A stretch of 64,000 nucleotides of DNA from Clostridium_S neuense (lineage in GTDB: Bacteria > Bacillota > Clostridia > Clostridiales > Clostridiaceae): assembly GCF_045310695.1 (NCBI RefSeq), contig NZ_JBJIAA010000011.1, positions 136,411 to 200,410 on the forward strand, written 5' to 3'. Both the position numbers and the translations under genes were made by a program. The notes beneath the pieces were generated by a model. That model did no database searches and had not been told where the DNA came from. It saw only the letters and a list, made by a program, of their open reading frames with translations. This document shows positions 9,269 to 17,695 of the stretch, in pieces. Within the stretch, counting starts at the first letter, position 1. Every line of letters begins with the position of its first letter.

Positions 9269-9817
9269 TTATTGAATAACTAAATTACTAAAGTATACAT
9301 TTGAAACTCTTCCATTTTTTAAATGTGTATTAACTTTATTAAGAATCTCAGTTTCTATTTGTTCAAGCTTTTTCTGATCACTAAAATCCGCTGCCTTTTT
9401 ACTTCTTAATACTCCTACTATTTCAGATCTCAATATTGGTGTTTTTATAGATGTTTTATCTTCTAACTCAGATTGGAGTTTTTTGTTAGTATTAGGGTCA
9501 TATCCTAATGCAACATCGGCTTTTATAAATTTTGCAGAATCCGTATCAGCTAAGTTAGTTGTAATATCTTCAAAACTGTATGTTTGCTCATCTACATCTA
9601 CTGTTGTAACCATACCACTACTTGTTTGCTGTACTGTATTTGTATTAGCAGTGGCAGTATTAGCACTATTTCCTTTATTTTGTTTTGAAAAGACCAAAAA
9701 GTAAAATGCTCCACCTGCAACCAATAGCAAAACTATTATTGCAATTAATAATATGGTTATTAACTTCGAGCCCTTTCCACCTTTTTTATCTTCATCTTTC
9801 TTTTTATCGTCAGCCAT
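9269..9817 (-). CDS. fliL: FliL flagellar basal body-associated protein
   Basis: 182 residues. A lysine/aspartate-rich cytoplasmic head (MADDKKKDEDKKGGKGSK) precedes one membrane helix (about 20 to 45). A low-complexity Asn/Thr linker leads to the FliL domain, with YSFEDITTNLADTDSAKFIKADVALGY and a C-terminal IETEILNKVNTHLKNGRVSNVYFSNLVIQ. FliL forms a ring around the stator units and supports torque generation or mechanosensing. In many Firmicutes motA and motB precede fliL; here they are absent and flbD is the direct upstream neighbour. Confidence 0.92.
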   Translation of the reverse strand: MADDKKKDEDKKGGKGSKLITILLIAIIVLLLVAGGAFYFLVFSKQNKGNSANTATANTNTVQQTSSGMVTTVDVDEQTYSFEDITTNLADTDSAKFIKADVALGYDPNTNKKLQSELEDKTSIKTPILRSEIVGVLRSKKAADFSDQKKLEQIETEILNKVNTHLKNGRVSNVYFSNLVIQ

Positions 9818-9874
9818 CTCTATACCTTCCCCTCTATATCATAAATATCAATATATATAAATAAAGAAAAGCGT

Positions 9875-10069
9875 TTATTTAAAAGTTCCCTTTAATATTT
9901 GCCTTTTAAACATTATCACTTTATCTATAACTTCATCAACCGTTTCTTGCACAATATATTTATTCCCATTAACAAGTGTTATTACTGTTTCCGGTACTTC
10001 ATCAATTTTTTCTATTTGGCTATCATTAATAACAAAACTTTTTCCATTCATTCCATTAAGCTTTATCAT
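9875..10069 (-). CDS. flbD: FlbD family flagellar protein (small, SwrD-like)
   Basis: 64 residues. The family start MIKLNGMNGKSFVINDSQIEKI and the segment VITLVNGNKYIVQETVDEVIDKVI are unmistakable for the FlbD/SwrD family (PF06289). In Bacillus the homologue SwrD raises stator power and swarming. It is a small cytoplasmic protein with no membrane segment. It lies between flgE and fliL as in most Firmicutes. A perfect inverted repeat (10107 to 10145) sits in the gap that separates it from flgE. Confidence 0.92.
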   Translation of the reverse strand: MIKLNGMNGKSFVINDSQIEKIDEVPETVITLVNGNKYIVQETVDEVIDKVIMFKRQILKGTFK

Positions 10070-10106
10070 AACCTTCCCCCTTTAATAATTACTTACTGAT
10101 TCTAAT

Positions 10107-10145
10107 AATTTGCAATATATAGTTTTGCTCTATATATTGCAAATT
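10107..10145. repeat. Perfect 15-bp inverted repeat in the flgE-flbD gap
   Basis: Arms 10107 to 10121 and 10131 to 10145 are exact reverse complements around a 9-base loop. Read leftward, no run of T follows, so it is not a canonical rho-independent terminator. It may be an mRNA processing or stability hairpin that tunes flgE against downstream export genes. Confidence 0.7.
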
Positions 10146-10162
10146 ATCAACTTAAAAACAAA

Positions 10163-11431
10163 TTATTTTACAAGATTAACCAATGTCTGTAAAATCTCAT
10201 CACCAGTGCTTATAACTTTTGAACTAGCTTGGAACCCTCTTGTAGCAATTATCATATTAGTAAATTCTTTGGCAAGATCAACATTTGACTCTTCAAGGCA
10301 TCCGCCCTTTATATCGGAAAATCCAGCGGAATTATCTTTACTTTTTATAGAATTTTTATATGCAGCTTCATTTGCATTTTTACTCTGAGGATCTTTTGCC
10401 GCACCATATCTTATAATCGCTTCGCCTGAATTTGCAGAAACATCAAGCAAATTTGAGCCTGATTTAGTAAGTCCTTCAGGATTTTTAAAAGTAGCCATAG
10501 CTATCTGCCCAAGAGCAGCAGTAGTATTATCATCTAAACTTGCTGTTATTGTTCCGTCTGTTCCTACGGAAAAATTCTTCACCTTTACACTTTTAACATA
10601 AACCTTACCATCAGTACCTTTGTAGAACTTTCTAACGGAATCTGGGATTTTTAATGAATGGAGATTACTACTATCTGCTCTTAAATCATTATCATCATAA
10701 TTTACAAAGGCAACATCACCTTCTGCAATATAAGAGGACGCTGCTCCTGTCGTAGCTGCAGATGCTCTTCCAATAACAAGAGAATTTGCTTGATCTATAC
10801 TAGTTATATTTTCACCTGACTCCTCAATAACTGAAGATCCTGCACCAATATTTGCAGTGCTTTCTCCTTGAGCTCTTGATATACTAACTGCATCTGCATA
10901 ATCATTAGCACCTGAGGCAATTTGGTTTCTTCCCATCATTGAATATCCGAGAACTCTATGTCCATCTGAAGTAAGAAGATTACCCTCCGAATCAAGCTGA
11001 AAGCTACCATCTCTTGTGTATGAAATTGCAACTCCTGTTGGCACTGTAGTAATAGAGTGATTATTTGAATCTACCTTAACACAGTCCTGTTCACTAAACA
11101 TAGTTGGACCAGTCGCAACTATAAAATACTGACCTTCACCATCAATAGCACAATCGAGATTTCTACCCGTTGGATTTAATGATCCCTTTTGAATATTTGT
11201 AGAAATACTTGAAACCTGTGTACCAAGAGTAATCTGCTTAGCATTGGTACCACCTAAATTTTTACTTGATCCTGTAGCGTCGCTAATAGTTTCACTAAAA
11301 CTGTCCGAATTATTAACAGATTCTGATTTATAAGCAACGGTACTGGAGTTTGCAATATTACCACTTGTTACATCTAATTTTGTTTGATTTGTATTCATAC
11401 CACTAATACCAGCATTAAATGCTCTTAACAT
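10163..11431 (-). CDS. flgE: FlgE flagellar hook protein
   Basis: 422 residues from the ATG at 11431, seven bases after GGGAGG; a longer frame from 11446 overlaps that ribosome site. The N-terminal rod/hook signature is MLRAFNAGISGMNTNQTKLD followed by GNIANSSTVAYKSE. The C-terminal helix is NVDLAKEFTNMIIATRGFQA. The central region is the surface-exposed D1/D2 part and is rich in Ser, Thr and Asn. FlgE is exported and polymerises on FlgD into the hook. The gene is downstream of flgD and the TIGR02530 gene, the standard order. Confidence 0.95.
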   Translation of the reverse strand: MLRAFNAGISGMNTNQTKLDVTSGNIANSSTVAYKSESVNNSDSFSETISDATGSSKNLGGTNAKQITLGTQVSSISTNIQKGSLNPTGRNLDCAIDGEGQYFIVATGPTMFSEQDCVKVDSNNHSITTVPTGVAISYTRDGSFQLDSEGNLLTSDGHRVLGYSMMGRNQIASGANDYADAVSISRAQGESTANIGAGSSVIEESGENITSIDQANSLVIGRASAATTGAASSYIAEGDVAFVNYDDNDLRADSSNLHSLKIPDSVRKFYKGTDGKVYVKSVKVKNFSVGTDGTITASLDDNTTAALGQIAMATFKNPEGLTKSGSNLLDVSANSGEAIIRYGAAKDPQSKNANEAAYKNSIKSKDNSAGFSDIKGGCLEESNVDLAKEFTNMIIATRGFQASSKVISTGDEILQTLVNLVK

Positions 11432-11537
11432 AAAAATACCTCCCATTTATCTCTTTAATTTATTTACTGCTTCCATCAATCCACAGCATAAGCTTCCTTA
11501 TTTAAATTCATAAATTATGAATTACATTTAGGTCCAG

Positions 11538-11930
11538 CTATAATAAAACTACACTATCTATATTTGTAAATACATTTTCTTTTCTACTATCTTTATCTAT
11601 CGCGGTTATTATCGTTCTACTTTTTATGCTTGCAATAAGTGCCACATCTTTATATAGTATAAGACAATCCTTAGCGCCTTTTTCATCTGCATCATTTATT
11701 CCCTGATTTATTTTTTTCATATCTGCTTCGTTTAGCTCAATGTTTCTTGATTTAATCCTTTCAGCCGCATGTTTAGAAATATTAAAACCTGTACACGTAT
11801 TTAAATTATCATCTAATATTTTTTCAAAAGTTGTATTCGTTTTTGCAGAATTATATTTTATATGCTTATTCGAACCACTAGAAATACTTTCTACAGGAAA
11901 TAATTCTCCATTAATCACCCTATATCTCAT
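11538..11930 (-). CDS. TIGR02530 family flagellar operon protein
   Basis: 130 residues. The conserved core FNISKHAAERIKSRNIELNE and the following KINQGINDADEKGAKDCLILY are typical of the TIGR02530 'flagellar operon protein' family found between flgD and flgE in Firmicutes. There is no membrane segment or signal peptide, so it should be cytoplasmic. Its exact role is not established in the family; a part in hook assembly or in regulating hook gene expression is inferred from position. A short inverted repeat (11505 to 11523) lies between it and flgE. Confidence 0.85.
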   Translation of the reverse strand: MRYRVINGELFPVESISSGSNKHIKYNSAKTNTTFEKILDDNLNTCTGFNISKHAAERIKSRNIELNEADMKKINQGINDADEKGAKDCLILYKDVALIASIKSRTIITAIDKDSRKENVFTNIDSVVLL

Positions 11931-11965
11931 AAGCTATCACCTATCAATACTATAAAATTGTCATT

Positions 11966-12628
11966 TTAAGTTGTACTTGATGCATTACTTACTGCTGCTT
12001 TTTCTGTATCTTTAACATCAGAATCTCCAATTACACTAGCAACTTCTGAATAATCAAATGGCATAACTTTATTAACTTTAACATCTTCATATACAGGTTT
12101 ACCAGTCTTCGGATCAGTAACTGGATTTCCATTAGAATCAGTTTTCTGCACCTGTTTGGTAACATATACAATTTTTCCATCCTTAACTACAGGTTTACCA
12201 TTGCTATCAAGCTGTTCTTGATATATAGGCTTACCATCTTGATCAATCAAACTTATATAAACTTGCACATTATCACCATTTCTTGTAACCTTTTCTACTG
12301 TACCTCTGTAAATATTTCCATTACTATCTACCGAATTCATAGTTACAGCTTTTCCTACAAGTGAAGAAGCACCATTAAACGTCATTGTTCTATTCAAATT
12401 AAGCATTTGTTCAACACTAGAAAATTGAGCCATCTGAGATATAAATGCAGTTGGATCTTGATTACTATCAGGACTTTGATTTGCCATCTCAGCCGTTAGT
12501 ATTCTTACAAAAGCATCTTGGTCCAATTTATTAGCTGGCTTTCTACTCGTAGTATTTGTAGTGCTCTGTTTTATCTTATTTGTATCAACATTATTTAAAT
12601 CATTAAATGGATTCACACTATTCGACAT
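11966..12628 (-). CDS. flgD: FlgD hook cap / hook assembly scaffold
   Basis: 220 residues. The N-terminal FlgD signature is present: LDQDAFVRILTAEMANQSPDS, then DPTAFISQMAQFSSVEQMLNLN. A lysine/asparagine-rich region with internal DSNGxP-type repeats follows (DSNGNIYRG, DQDGKPIYQ, DSNGKPVVK, DSNGNPVTD, DPKTGKPVY). These look like a small beta-repeat insertion and are more repetitive than usual. The protein caps the growing hook so FlgE can polymerise, then leaves. It lies 12 bases after fliK, whose product measures hook length. Confidence 0.92.
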   Translation of the reverse strand: MSNSVNPFNDLNNVDTNKIKQSTTNTTSRKPANKLDQDAFVRILTAEMANQSPDSNQDPTAFISQMAQFSSVEQMLNLNRTMTFNGASSLVGKAVTMNSVDSNGNIYRGTVEKVTRNGDNVQVYISLIDQDGKPIYQEQLDSNGKPVVKDGKIVYVTKQVQKTDSNGNPVTDPKTGKPVYEDVKVNKVMPFDYSEVASVIGDSDVKDTEKAAVSNASSTT

Positions 12629-12640
12629 AATCCTTCCTCC

Positions 12641-14137
12641 TTAAGCTAGCATATTTACTTTTCCTTCATCAACTCTTGCACCTTCAGATTTATTTTCTAC
12701 TTCTACATTTTTTTCTTTACCACTGCTATTCTTATCTCGTTCTCCTTGATTATTTTGCCTATTTTCACTGCTTCCTTGACCTGAAAAATAAGTAGTATCA
12801 TTATATATATTTACAGAAAACGCCTGAATTTTTATATTTTGATTATTCAAACTATTGTTAATATCTCCAAGACTTGATTGTAAAAGATTATACGTTTCTT
12901 TGTTTTGAGCCGAAATGCTAGCTTTCATAACATTGCTTTCCATCGAAAGTCTTATCACAACCTCACCAAGTTCTTTAGGATTTATTTTTACTGTAAGTTC
13001 TTTAATATTATTATCCTGCATATACTTTACCGATTTAACAATATCAGCTGCAAAATTATTTTTATTTATTACTTGAAGATCTCCTTTTACAGCTTGAATA
13101 TTTGCATTTGCATTTGTACTTGAAAATTGATTTATAAATGTAGTTACCTTTGAAATTTTGCTATCACTACTACTTTCATCCTGTGATAATAATTTCTTTA
13201 GAAAATCATCACTTTTTTCATCACTATCATCGCTTTTTTGAAAACTTTTATTATCCTTGGAAGATGTACTACTATCGTCACTAACATTAGGCTTATTTTG
13301 CAAGTTTTCTTTTAAAACATCATCTTTAACATTCTTAATAATACTGCTTGAATCATTACTTTTAATTTCTTTTTCACTTTTATCCTCTGTATTAGAGTTT
13401 ACATTAGCTTTACTAACATCATTAGATAGCTTTGTTAAATTAGAAGTGTTATTGCCCTCTTTCAACTTTGACTCTAAAACATCGATTATATTGTCTATTA
13501 ATTTACTGTGCTCATTTTTTGCTGATTGATCATTTACGCCATTTGCTGATTGAGCATCTATGCTAGAGGTTAAAAGTTTTACAAATTTGTCATTACCACT
13601 TTTATTGAATATATCCTGAAGTTTAGTTGCAAGATTAATTATAACCTTCTGAAAGTCCTCTGGAACCTTCAATTTATCAAGTTGAGTCTTTAATTTAGAA
13701 ATATCAAATGACCCATTACTAAAGCAGCCTAACATAGTAGAAAGTATTGATTGCAAGTAATCATTAGTTTCATCACTAGTTTTATCGTCGGTAACCTCAT
13801 TAGGATATATTTTACTTTTACCTTCATCACTGTTAATCTTACTCTTCAAATCAGAATTTACAGCATTTCCATTTTTGTCATTTTCATCTTTAATATCATT
13901 GCTTTTAGTATCTTGATCTTTAATATTTTCATTTGAAGCATTGGCATCAGAACTAACCTTATCTTGACTATCAGTACTTACATTTGTTGTTGCAGTATTA
14001 TTAAAACTTTTCTTCAAACAACTATCAAAAGAATTAGACTTATTTGTGCTCATAGTTGAATTCTTTGAATCGTAACTCTTTATATCTGTTTGCCCACCAG
14101 CTAAATTAAAGATATTTAAAGTATCAACGCTCTTCAT
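12641..14137 (-). CDS. fliK: FliK hook-length control protein
   Basis: 498 residues from the ATG at 14137, just after GGAGGTGAG; a TTG upstream at 14155 overlaps that ribosome site. Residues 20 to 340 are low complexity, rich in Ser, Asp, Lys and Asn, as expected for the extended ruler region. The C-terminal Flg_hook domain is clear, with ELTVKINPKELGEVVIRLSM and a following ISAQNKETYNLLQSSLGDIN. FliK is secreted during hook growth and contacts FlhB to switch export specificity; the partner NPTH domain is in the FliR-FlhB fusion. The gene overlaps none of its neighbours but follows fliJ by four bases. Confidence 0.93.
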   Translation of the reverse strand: MKSVDTLNIFNLAGGQTDIKSYDSKNSTMSTNKSNSFDSCLKKSFNNTATTNVSTDSQDKVSSDANASNENIKDQDTKSNDIKDENDKNGNAVNSDLKSKINSDEGKSKIYPNEVTDDKTSDETNDYLQSILSTMLGCFSNGSFDISKLKTQLDKLKVPEDFQKVIINLATKLQDIFNKSGNDKFVKLLTSSIDAQSANGVNDQSAKNEHSKLIDNIIDVLESKLKEGNNTSNLTKLSNDVSKANVNSNTEDKSEKEIKSNDSSSIIKNVKDDVLKENLQNKPNVSDDSSTSSKDNKSFQKSDDSDEKSDDFLKKLLSQDESSSDSKISKVTTFINQFSSTNANANIQAVKGDLQVINKNNFAADIVKSVKYMQDNNIKELTVKINPKELGEVVIRLSMESNVMKASISAQNKETYNLLQSSLGDINNSLNNQNIKIQAFSVNIYNDTTYFSGQGSSENRQNNQGERDKNSSGKEKNVEVENKSEGARVDEGKVNMLA

Positions 14138-14141
14138 TTTC

Positions 14142-14579
14142 TCACCTCCTTTCAAGTTTTCTTATATATCCATATAAAGCAAGTTCGTCATTAAATCTTT
14201 GTTCAACCAATTTTGTTTCTAGTTCAAAATTCATTTTTTGTTTCTCCTTCAAGGTTTCAACGGTCTTTCTCTCAATTTGCTTTTCTACAAGCTCTTTCCT
14301 TTTTTTTTCGAGATTTTCACTTTTCGTATTGAGCTCAATATTTGCTTCATCTATACAAGAGGTTAAAGCATTAAGATAATTATGAGTAATTTTTTGTTCA
14401 ATAACAGTCCCAAACATCCTTGCTTCACTGTATTTTTTGTAATTATCCTTTAATGAAGCCAGCTTTTCTTCTGCTTTTAATTTTTCTTCTTGAGCCTTTT
14501 TAAACACAATTTTGCTTTGTTCTTCCTTTTGAAATTTCAAATCTAAAAGCTTTTGAAGCCTAAAATTAAATTTACCCAT
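14142..14579 (-). CDS. fliJ: FliJ export ATPase accessory coiled-coil protein
   Basis: 145 residues, almost entirely charged alpha helix able to form the antiparallel coiled coil of FliJ. It starts FNFRLQKLLDLKFQKEEQSK, which is the family N-terminal pattern, and ends with DELALYGYIRKLERR. FliJ is the rotor-like stalk in the FliI hexamer and links it to FlhA. It lies between fliI and fliK as usual. The ATG at 14579 follows AGAGGA. Confidence 0.92.
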   Translation of the reverse strand: MGKFNFRLQKLLDLKFQKEEQSKIVFKKAQEEKLKAEEKLASLKDNYKKYSEARMFGTVIEQKITHNYLNALTSCIDEANIELNTKSENLEKKRKELVEKQIERKTVETLKEKQKMNFELETKLVEQRFNDELALYGYIRKLERR

Positions 14580-14600
14580 AACTATCCTCTTTTCATAAGA

Positions 14601-15911
14601 CTAGCTCATAAACATATTTTTTAGATTTTCTACGCTTTCATCAAATGGTGCCTTTTCATTTATCCCTTGCATGAGATAAGCATTTATCCTATCATTATAA
14701 GCAATTGCAGCATCCACCTTTTTATTACTTCCTCTAACATATGCACCTATGTTTATTAAGTCTTCATTATTCTTATAGGTTGCAAGTAAATCTCTTGCAA
14801 TACCTGCCGCTTTTTTATGCTCTTTTTCCGCAATCTCAGACATAAGTCTGCTAATACTTTTTAAAACATCTATAGCAGGATAATGATTTTTAGCAGCTAT
14901 ATCCCTTGAAAGAATTATGTGTCCATCTAATATACCTCTTACTGCATCAGCTATAGGTTCATTAAAGTCATCTCCATCAACAAGTACTGTATAAAATGCT
15001 GTTATAGAACCTTTATCTGACATTCCTGCTCTTTCCATGAGTCTTGGAAGCTTTGCAAACACAGATGGTGTGTATCCTTTAGTAGCTGGAGGTTCACCAA
15101 TGGCTAGTCCAACTTCTCTTTGTGCCATAGCAAATCTTGTTACTGAATCCATCATCAATATTACTTTTTTACCTTTATCACGAAAATATTCAGCAATAGC
15201 CGTTGCAGTAAAAGCACCTTTTAATCTTACAAGTGCAGGTTTATCAGAAGTAGCACACACAATAATAGATTTTTTCATTCCTTCCTCACCGAGGTCCTTT
15301 TCTATAAAGTCACGTACTTCTCTTCCTCTTTCCCCAATAAGCGCAATTACATTTACGTCTGCTTTAGCTTCTCTTGCTATCATTCCAAGTGTTGTACTTT
15401 TTCCAACACCACTTCCTGCAAAAATACCTATTCTTTGACCCTCTCCACAAGTTAAAAATCCATCTATGGCTCTTACTCCTGTGGCAATTACATTTTTAAT
15501 TCTTCTTCTCTTCAAAGGGTCCGGAGGTTCTTTATCAAGTCTATAAAATATGCCCTTATTAAACTCTTCACCAGTCATAGAATTTCCAAGACCGTCAAGT
15601 ACTTTTCCCAAAAGTTCAGAAGAACACTTAACACTTAGTGGTCTACCCGTAGGAACAACCTTGCAGCCTGGTGATATTCCTACAAGTTCACCAAGAGGCA
15701 TAAGTATTACGCTGTCTTCCTTAAAACCTACCACTTCACATGGAATTCCTCTATTTTTTTCATTGTAAATTATGCATACCTCTTCCACAAAGGCTTTAAT
15801 ACCTTCCACCTCAATAGTAAGTCCTATAACCTTATTAACAATGCCTTCTACATATTCCGTATTACACTCACAAACTTCCCTAGTAAGTGTCTCAAAATCA
15901 ACATCAATCAT
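14601..15911 (-). CDS. fliI: FliI flagellum-specific export ATPase
   Basis: 436 residues from the ATG at 15911 after GGGTGGTC; a GTG four codons upstream is possible. It is an F1-ATPase beta-like protein with Walker A GSGVGKS near residue 166. Also visible are LIGERGREVRDF, the Walker B stretch VILMMDSVTRFAMAQRE, and the FliI-specific GEPPATKGYTPSVFAKLPRL. Its hexamer binds FliH and FliJ at the export gate and powers substrate unloading. Family length and motifs are complete. It starts 13 bases after the fliH stop. Confidence 0.96.
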   Translation of the reverse strand: MIDVDFETLTREVCECNTEYVEGIVNKVIGLTIEVEGIKAFVEEVCIIYNEKNRGIPCEVVGFKEDSVILMPLGELVGISPGCKVVPTGRPLSVKCSSELLGKVLDGLGNSMTGEEFNKGIFYRLDKEPPDPLKRRRIKNVIATGVRAIDGFLTCGEGQRIGIFAGSGVGKSTTLGMIAREAKADVNVIALIGERGREVRDFIEKDLGEEGMKKSIIVCATSDKPALVRLKGAFTATAIAEYFRDKGKKVILMMDSVTRFAMAQREVGLAIGEPPATKGYTPSVFAKLPRLMERAGMSDKGSITAFYTVLVDGDDFNEPIADAVRGILDGHIILSRDIAAKNHYPAIDVLKSISRLMSEIAEKEHKKAAGIARDLLATYKNNEDLINIGAYVRGSNKKVDAAIAYNDRINAYLMQGINEKAPFDESVENLKNMFMS

Positions 15912-15924
15912 TTGACCACCCACA

Positions 15925-16689
15925 TCATTCTGACTTCAATATTATTTCTTTAATTTTATCAATAGCATTCTGAGCATTAACTTCAATTTTGCCATTATCT
16001 TTTTCAATAACTGCGCAGCCATCTTCTCTTTCGTTATCTTCAATGACAAAAATCTCTCCATTATAAGGAAGCTCGTTTTTCCATGTTGAAACATTGCTTT
16101 TAATACTTTCTACATAATTTGCATTGCATTTTATTATTATAGTTTTAGCATTTTTAGAAAGCCTTATTGCCTCACATACCATACCATCTATAGCATCACT
16201 GTCTTTAATTCTTTCCTTTACAACCTTTGATGCCACTTCAATCACAAGTTTTTTTATCTCAAGTTCTTTACTTTCATAATACTTTTCACATTCATATCTT
16301 GCGCTTTTAACAATATTTGAAGCATTTTGCTGTGCAAGTGACTTTAAATTTTCAATTTCCATTTTTCCAGTCACAACAGTTTCGTTATAGGCATCCTCAT
16401 AACCTTTTTTTCTTCCTTCGTTAATGCCTTTTTCATAAGCTTCCTTATATGCATTTTCTTCAATGATTCTTGAATCATCTATAGCAGCCTTTCTAATGCT
16501 TTCAGCTTCAAGCTTTGCCTGTTTTATTATTGAAGCTGCTATATTTTCATACTGTTCATACTCAACTTTCTTTTCTACCTCAGACTTATCATCTTTTTTA
16601 GGAACCTTTATATCCTCTATAGCTATAACATGATGTTTTTCTTGCTGAACAACTCTTAAATTATCTATAACTCTAGACGATAATAGCAT
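15925..16689 (-). CDS. fliH: FliH export ATPase regulator
   Basis: 254 residues from the ATG at 16689 with AGAGGTGG just upstream; a GTG three codons earlier is also possible. The middle is long charged helix (about 50 to 150) with a glycine-patterned stretch (EAYEKGINEGRKKGYEDAYNE), the GxxxG-like repeat typical of FliH. The C-terminal part resembles the V-ATPase E subunit (LVIEVASKVVKERIKDSDAI, then KCNANYVESIK). FliH dimers hold FliI and tether it to the C ring. The 5-prime end overlaps fliG by 17 bases in a different frame. Confidence 0.9.
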   Translation of the reverse strand: MLLSSRVIDNLRVVQQEKHHVIAIEDIKVPKKDDKSEVEKKVEYEQYENIAASIIKQAKLEAESIRKAAIDDSRIIEENAYKEAYEKGINEGRKKGYEDAYNETVVTGKMEIENLKSLAQQNASNIVKSARYECEKYYESKELEIKKLVIEVASKVVKERIKDSDAIDGMVCEAIRLSKNAKTIIIKCNANYVESIKSNVSTWKNELPYNGEIFVIEDNEREDGCAVIEKDNGKIEVNAQNAIDKIKEIILKSE

Positions 16690-17689
16690 CTTCTCCACCT
16701 CTCGAAACTATTATTTCTCCAGCATCTTCAAGTCTTCTTATAACACTAACTATCTTCTGCTGTGCCTTCTCAACATCAACAAGCCTTACTGGTCCAAGGA
16801 ACTCCAAATCTTCCTTTAATGCAGCAGCAGCTCTCTTTGATTGGTTTCTGTAAATTGCATTAGAAACTTCCTCTGAGCAACCCTTGAGTGCCATACCAAG
16901 ATCCTTTGTATCAATTTCTCTAAGAACTCTCTGAATTGATGTATCATCAAGAGTAACAATATCTTCAAATACAAACATAGACTCGTTGACTTTCTCTGCA
17001 AGCTCTGGATCTTCTTTTTCAAGACCCTCTCTTATATTCTTTTCTGTAGTTCTATCAACCTGATTTAATATATCAACAAGAGTTTGAACTCCACCAATAA
17101 CAGTAACATCAGATCTCACAACAGATGATAATTTACTATTTAAAACTTTTTCTATTTCCTTTATAACCATAGGAGAAGTATTGCTCATGGTAGCAAGTCT
17201 AAATGCTACATCTCCCTGAATTTCCTCTGGTAGTGCAGATAAAATCTGTCCTGCTTTATTAGCTTGTAAGTAACATAATATAAGCGCAATTGTCTGTGGA
17301 TGCTCATTAGTTATTACATTCAAAAGTTGATGTGCATCAGCTTTTCTTGCTATTGCAAAAGGTCTGTACTGCTCTGTAGCTTCAGCAACCTGATCCAAAA
17401 TTTCCATAGCCTTTTGAGGTCCTAAAGCTTTTGAAAGTAAGTCTTTTGCATAATCAATACCGCCTTCAAGAATATAATCCTTAGCCTTATTCATGTCTAT
17501 AAATTCTTTAAGTATTTCTTGCTTCACATCAGACTTAACAGAAGTTATATTAGCTATCTCATAAGTTATTCTTTGGATTTCCCTCTCTGGAAGTTTTTTA
17601 ATTATTTTTGATGAAGCCTCAGGGCCAAGAGTGATAAATAATATGGCTGCCTTTTGAACCCCTGTTAGCTTCGTATCTTTATTGGCCAT
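16673..17689 (-). CDS. fliG: FliG motor switch protein
   Basis: 338 residues, standard length. The start LTGVQKAAILFITLGPEASS, the middle EHPQTIALILCYLQ (EHPQ motif) and the C-terminal torque domain are all present. In the torque domain, VFEDIVTLDDTSIQRVLREI and the charged helix DLGMALKGCSEEVSNAIYRN carry the residues that face MotA. FliG binds FliF at one end and the stator at the other. The gene begins seven bases after fliF. FliM and FliN/FliY, its C-ring partners, are not in the window. Confidence 0.96.
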   Translation of the reverse strand: MANKDTKLTGVQKAAILFITLGPEASSKIIKKLPEREIQRITYEIANITSVKSDVKQEILKEFIDMNKAKDYILEGGIDYAKDLLSKALGPQKAMEILDQVAEATEQYRPFAIARKADAHQLLNVITNEHPQTIALILCYLQANKAGQILSALPEEIQGDVAFRLATMSNTSPMVIKEIEKVLNSKLSSVVRSDVTVIGGVQTLVDILNQVDRTTEKNIREGLEKEDPELAEKVNESMFVFEDIVTLDDTSIQRVLREIDTKDLGMALKGCSEEVSNAIYRNQSKRAAAALKEDLEFLGPVRLVDVEKAQQKIVSVIRRLEDAGEIIVSRGGEDAIIV

Positions 17690-17695
17690 GAACTA

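Noticed and set aside
15037..15438. Plus-strand frame of 133 codons opposite fliI
   Set aside because: It mirrors a highly conserved gene on the other strand, has no ribosome site and no recognisable domain.
16816..17022. Minus-strand frame of 68 codons inside fliG
   Set aside because: Same strand but out of frame with a complete, canonical FliG; no ribosome site.
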